This document shows positions 62,219-64,000 of a stretch of 64,000 nucleotides of DNA, in pieces. The position numbers were made by a program, and so were the translations under genes. The DNA lies in contig JANFNE010000005.1 of NCBI GenBank assembly GCA_024867545.1, positions 124,001 through 188,000 of the forward strand. The letters are read 5' to 3'. Under the pieces are notes generated by a model. The model searched no databases. It saw only the letters and a program-made list of their open reading frames with translations, and had not been told where the DNA came from. How positions within the stretch are numbered: the stretch's first letter is position 1; every line of letters starts with the position of its first letter. Origin of the DNA: Phytopythium helicoides. Taxonomy: Eukaryota > Oomycota > Peronosporomycetes > Pythiales > Pythiaceae.

Positions 62219-64000
62219 TCAATACAACAGCCGTTCCACGGCCTCCTTGTGTGAGTAGTCACCCGTCGTCGACGCCAACACAGGCGGAGACACCTGCACC
62301 ACGCTCGCACCAAACTGCGGGTGCGACACCAGCAGCGAGAACGCAGACACCTTCTCGATCAGGTCCCCGTTGATACCCACATAGTCGAACTTGCCCAGCA
62401 CATCCGTGTACCCGTCCTTGTAGAACTCGCTCTCCACCTTCGACTTGGACGCACACCCTGATCCCGATCCAGACACCGATCTCGACCCAGACACGCGAGC
62501 ATACACCTTGACGTAGCACGAGCGCACGGGACACCCCGCGTGCAGCACCTGCACCAGTCCCAGCTGCGGCATCGGAGTCACGTGCAGTCGCGAGTTGAAG
62601 TACGCTCGCATCACCTCCACATGGGGTGCCACCGACTCGATGGTGCGTCCAGCGCTCGATACCTCACGCACGCGCACCATCATCTGCGTGTTGGCGAGGT
62701 CGCTCGGGATGGATACAGACCGAGTGACGATGGCCGTCTCGGCAGACACGCTCGAGCTCGAGTCCAGCAGCTCCACAACCATTCGCTGTCGCGGCTCGAT
62801 CAGCATCGCACTTGACACGGACGACGAGGATGACGACTTCGACTTCGACTTTGACGATGAATCGGACATGGATCCGGACACCGCTGACAACCCACATCCA
62901 TCCGTGCCATCCGCAAATGTGTTGAACGGATCCGTAGAGAACATCCGCTCGACGTCGATCGGGTAGAACAGCACCTCCACAGCACGCAGGCACTGGGACG
63001 TCACGCGGATGCTCGATCCCACCACAGTCGCGTCCAGACGCACCTGTGGTCGAGCCACGGGGTTCCCCATTGCATCGTCGTCGTTGGTGTCATTGCCAGA
63101 TGTGGACGAGTGACCCACCAACACGCCGCCGCTCTCGTCGTCCGTCGCGTCGGACAAACCCATGCGATCGAGACGTTGCAATTTCTGCACCTCGAACAAG
63201 TCATACTCGTCCACCACCTCCTTCAGTTTCTGGAATCGCTCGCTCCATCGTGGATTCGGATGGTGCAGGTGTTTCTCCACGACCTCGCGAGCGACACCAA
63301 ACTTGATGATATTGACACTCGAGGTGGTGACACCGTCACGGACGGTGGTGTCGTCTCGTACGAGGTCGAGGTATCCTCTCAAGTAGTCGAACTGGACGCT
63401 GTCGGTGATGTCAGCACGTTTATCTTGTGACAGTGCCTCGAGACGACCGAACACCTCAAGTGCCTCTCGTGTCCAGTTCAGCAACACCAAATAGTATGTG
63501 AGCACAAACAGATGCTGAGCACTCAGAGTCGAGTACATTCCGAGACGGAGGCATAGGTCGTGAAAGTACTGTCGCGTTGGTTCATTGGGAATACGCTCAT
63601 CGGGAGAAGTGATGGAAGGGCCAGACACTTTCGTGCCGGAGACTCCATTCTCGACAATAGTGCCGGTGACGGGATGAGCTCGCTGGCTCAAGAATGGTCC
63701 GAACTCGGTGTGGTCGAAGCGTTGAGCACGATCGATGTAGCTGTCGCACTTGTAGAGCAGACTTGTATCGACGAATGACGTGAATAATCCCTCACCAATC
63801 GATTGAAGAAAGCTGGGAGAGCTTTGAAGAAACTCCGCGATACCCTGCTCATCCCCGTGTAGGAGCGAGTACTTCCACACACCAGGCTCGAAGCGCACTA
63901 TCTGGCGAAGTGAAGATGTCAACCCATTGTAGAACGCAGCGTCCTCGCACCTCCACAATAGTCGAGTGACATCTTCGTCCCTCTTGATGTCTGAAGCCAA
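62219..64000 (-). CDS. large hypothetical protein, C-terminal 593 codons (runs off right edge)
   Basis: Open from the window edge to the stop at 62219; the N-terminus lies beyond 64000. Helical, alpha-solenoid-like sequence (YSTLSAQHLFVLTYYLVLLN, LEVFGRLEALSQ) in the first half suggests repeats of TPR type. A Ser/Lys/Asp-rich low-complexity tract (SDSSSKSKSKSSSSSSVSS) follows, then beta-rich segments (VMRAYFNSRLHVTPMPQLGL, SCYVKVYARV, YKDGYTDVLGKFDYVGINGD) with a layout like carboxypeptidase-regulatory or macroglobulin-type folds. No catalytic motif is seen. I do not recognise the family; the long frame with even codon usage shows it is a real gene. Confidence 0.8.
   Translation of the reverse strand: MASDIKRDEDVTRLLWRCEDAAFYNGLTSSLRQIVRFEPGVWKYSLLHGDEQGIAEFLQSSPSFLQSIGEGLFTSFVDTSLLYKCDSYIDRAQRFDHTEFGPFLSQRAHPVTGTIVENGVSGTKVSGPSITSPDERIPNEPTRQYFHDLCLRLGMYSTLSAQHLFVLTYYLVLLNWTREALEVFGRLEALSQDKRADITDSVQFDYLRGYLDLVRDDTTVRDGVTTSSVNIIKFGVAREVVEKHLHHPNPRWSERFQKLKEVVDEYDLFEVQKLQRLDRMGLSDATDDESGGVLVGHSSTSGNDTNDDDAMGNPVARPQVRLDATVVGSSIRVTSQCLRAVEVLFYPIDVERMFSTDPFNTFADGTDGCGLSAVSGSMSDSSSKSKSKSSSSSSVSSAMLIEPRQRMVVELLDSSSSVSAETAIVTRSVSIPSDLANTQMMVRVREVSSAGRTIESVAPHVEVMRAYFNSRLHVTPMPQLGLVQVLHAGCPVRSCYVKVYARVSGSRSVSGSGSGCASKSKVESEFYKDGYTDVLGKFDYVGINGDLIEKVSAFSLLVSHPQFGASVVQVSPPVLASTTGDYSHKEAVERLLY

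Overview
This window is nuclear DNA of a eukaryote and reads as an oomycete, probably the Phytophthora/Pythium group; genus cannot be set from sequence alone. Genes are close together on both strands. Introns are short (about 57-78 nt) with GT-AG ends and CTAAC/CTGAC-like branch sites. Several promoters carry the oomycete initiator TCATTYYNCAWTT. Two genes look like the oomycete 'mating-specific M96' type, and domain fusions typical of stramenopiles occur. No transposon, virus, CRISPR, rRNA or convincing tRNA was seen.

Layout. 1-7.1 kb: partial unknown gene (-), long tRNase Z (+), TTD14-type NTPase (+), LRR protein (-). 7.3-9.9 kb: thiamine salvage gene TenA-HAD-like-ThiD (+) with a TPP riboswitch inside an internal intron. 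10-16 kb: F-box protein (-) and a 1292-aa multi-kinase/pseudokinase (+). 16.7-23 kb: two tandem duplications, a pair of zinc-type quinone oxidoreductases (+) and a pair of secreted intradiol dioxygenases (-). 23.8-31.3 kb: CobW/COG0523 metallochaperone (-), secreted DUF1996 protein (-), 7-TM class III nucleotidyl cyclase (+), ribokinase (-), CENP-X (+). 31.3-40.9 kb: FHA/Sfi1-repeat protein (-), ribosomal protein eL28 (-), GatA (+), purple acid phosphatase (-), MYND protein (-). 41.9-53.1 kb, all +: FYVE/F-box-like/SAM/trypsin protein, QSOX, CUE-PX-VPS9 Rab5 GEF, TKL kinase, P5C reductase. 53.3-64 kb: MED17 (-), coiled-coil protein (-), divergent M96 pair, and the C-terminal part of a large unknown protein (-).

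The strongest signal is the riboswitch at 8269-8366. It has a 6-bp P1, all conserved THI-box blocks and a P4-region segment that could pair with the 5' splice site. It lies in a 200-nt intron between the TenA part and the HAD/ThiD part. If the intron is kept, translation stops 6 nt before the aptamer, leaving a TenA-only protein. This suggests a vitamin B1-controlled splicing switch between two enzyme forms.

Second is a palindromic ACCGGT element repeated at exactly 11-bp spacing in three promoters. Other points of note are unusual domain fusions, gene-conversion tracts in both duplicated pairs, and two convergent genes sharing a CTAG as overlapping stop codons. Exon limits were set by hand from reading frame, splice consensus and protein similarity recalled from known families; they are predictions.
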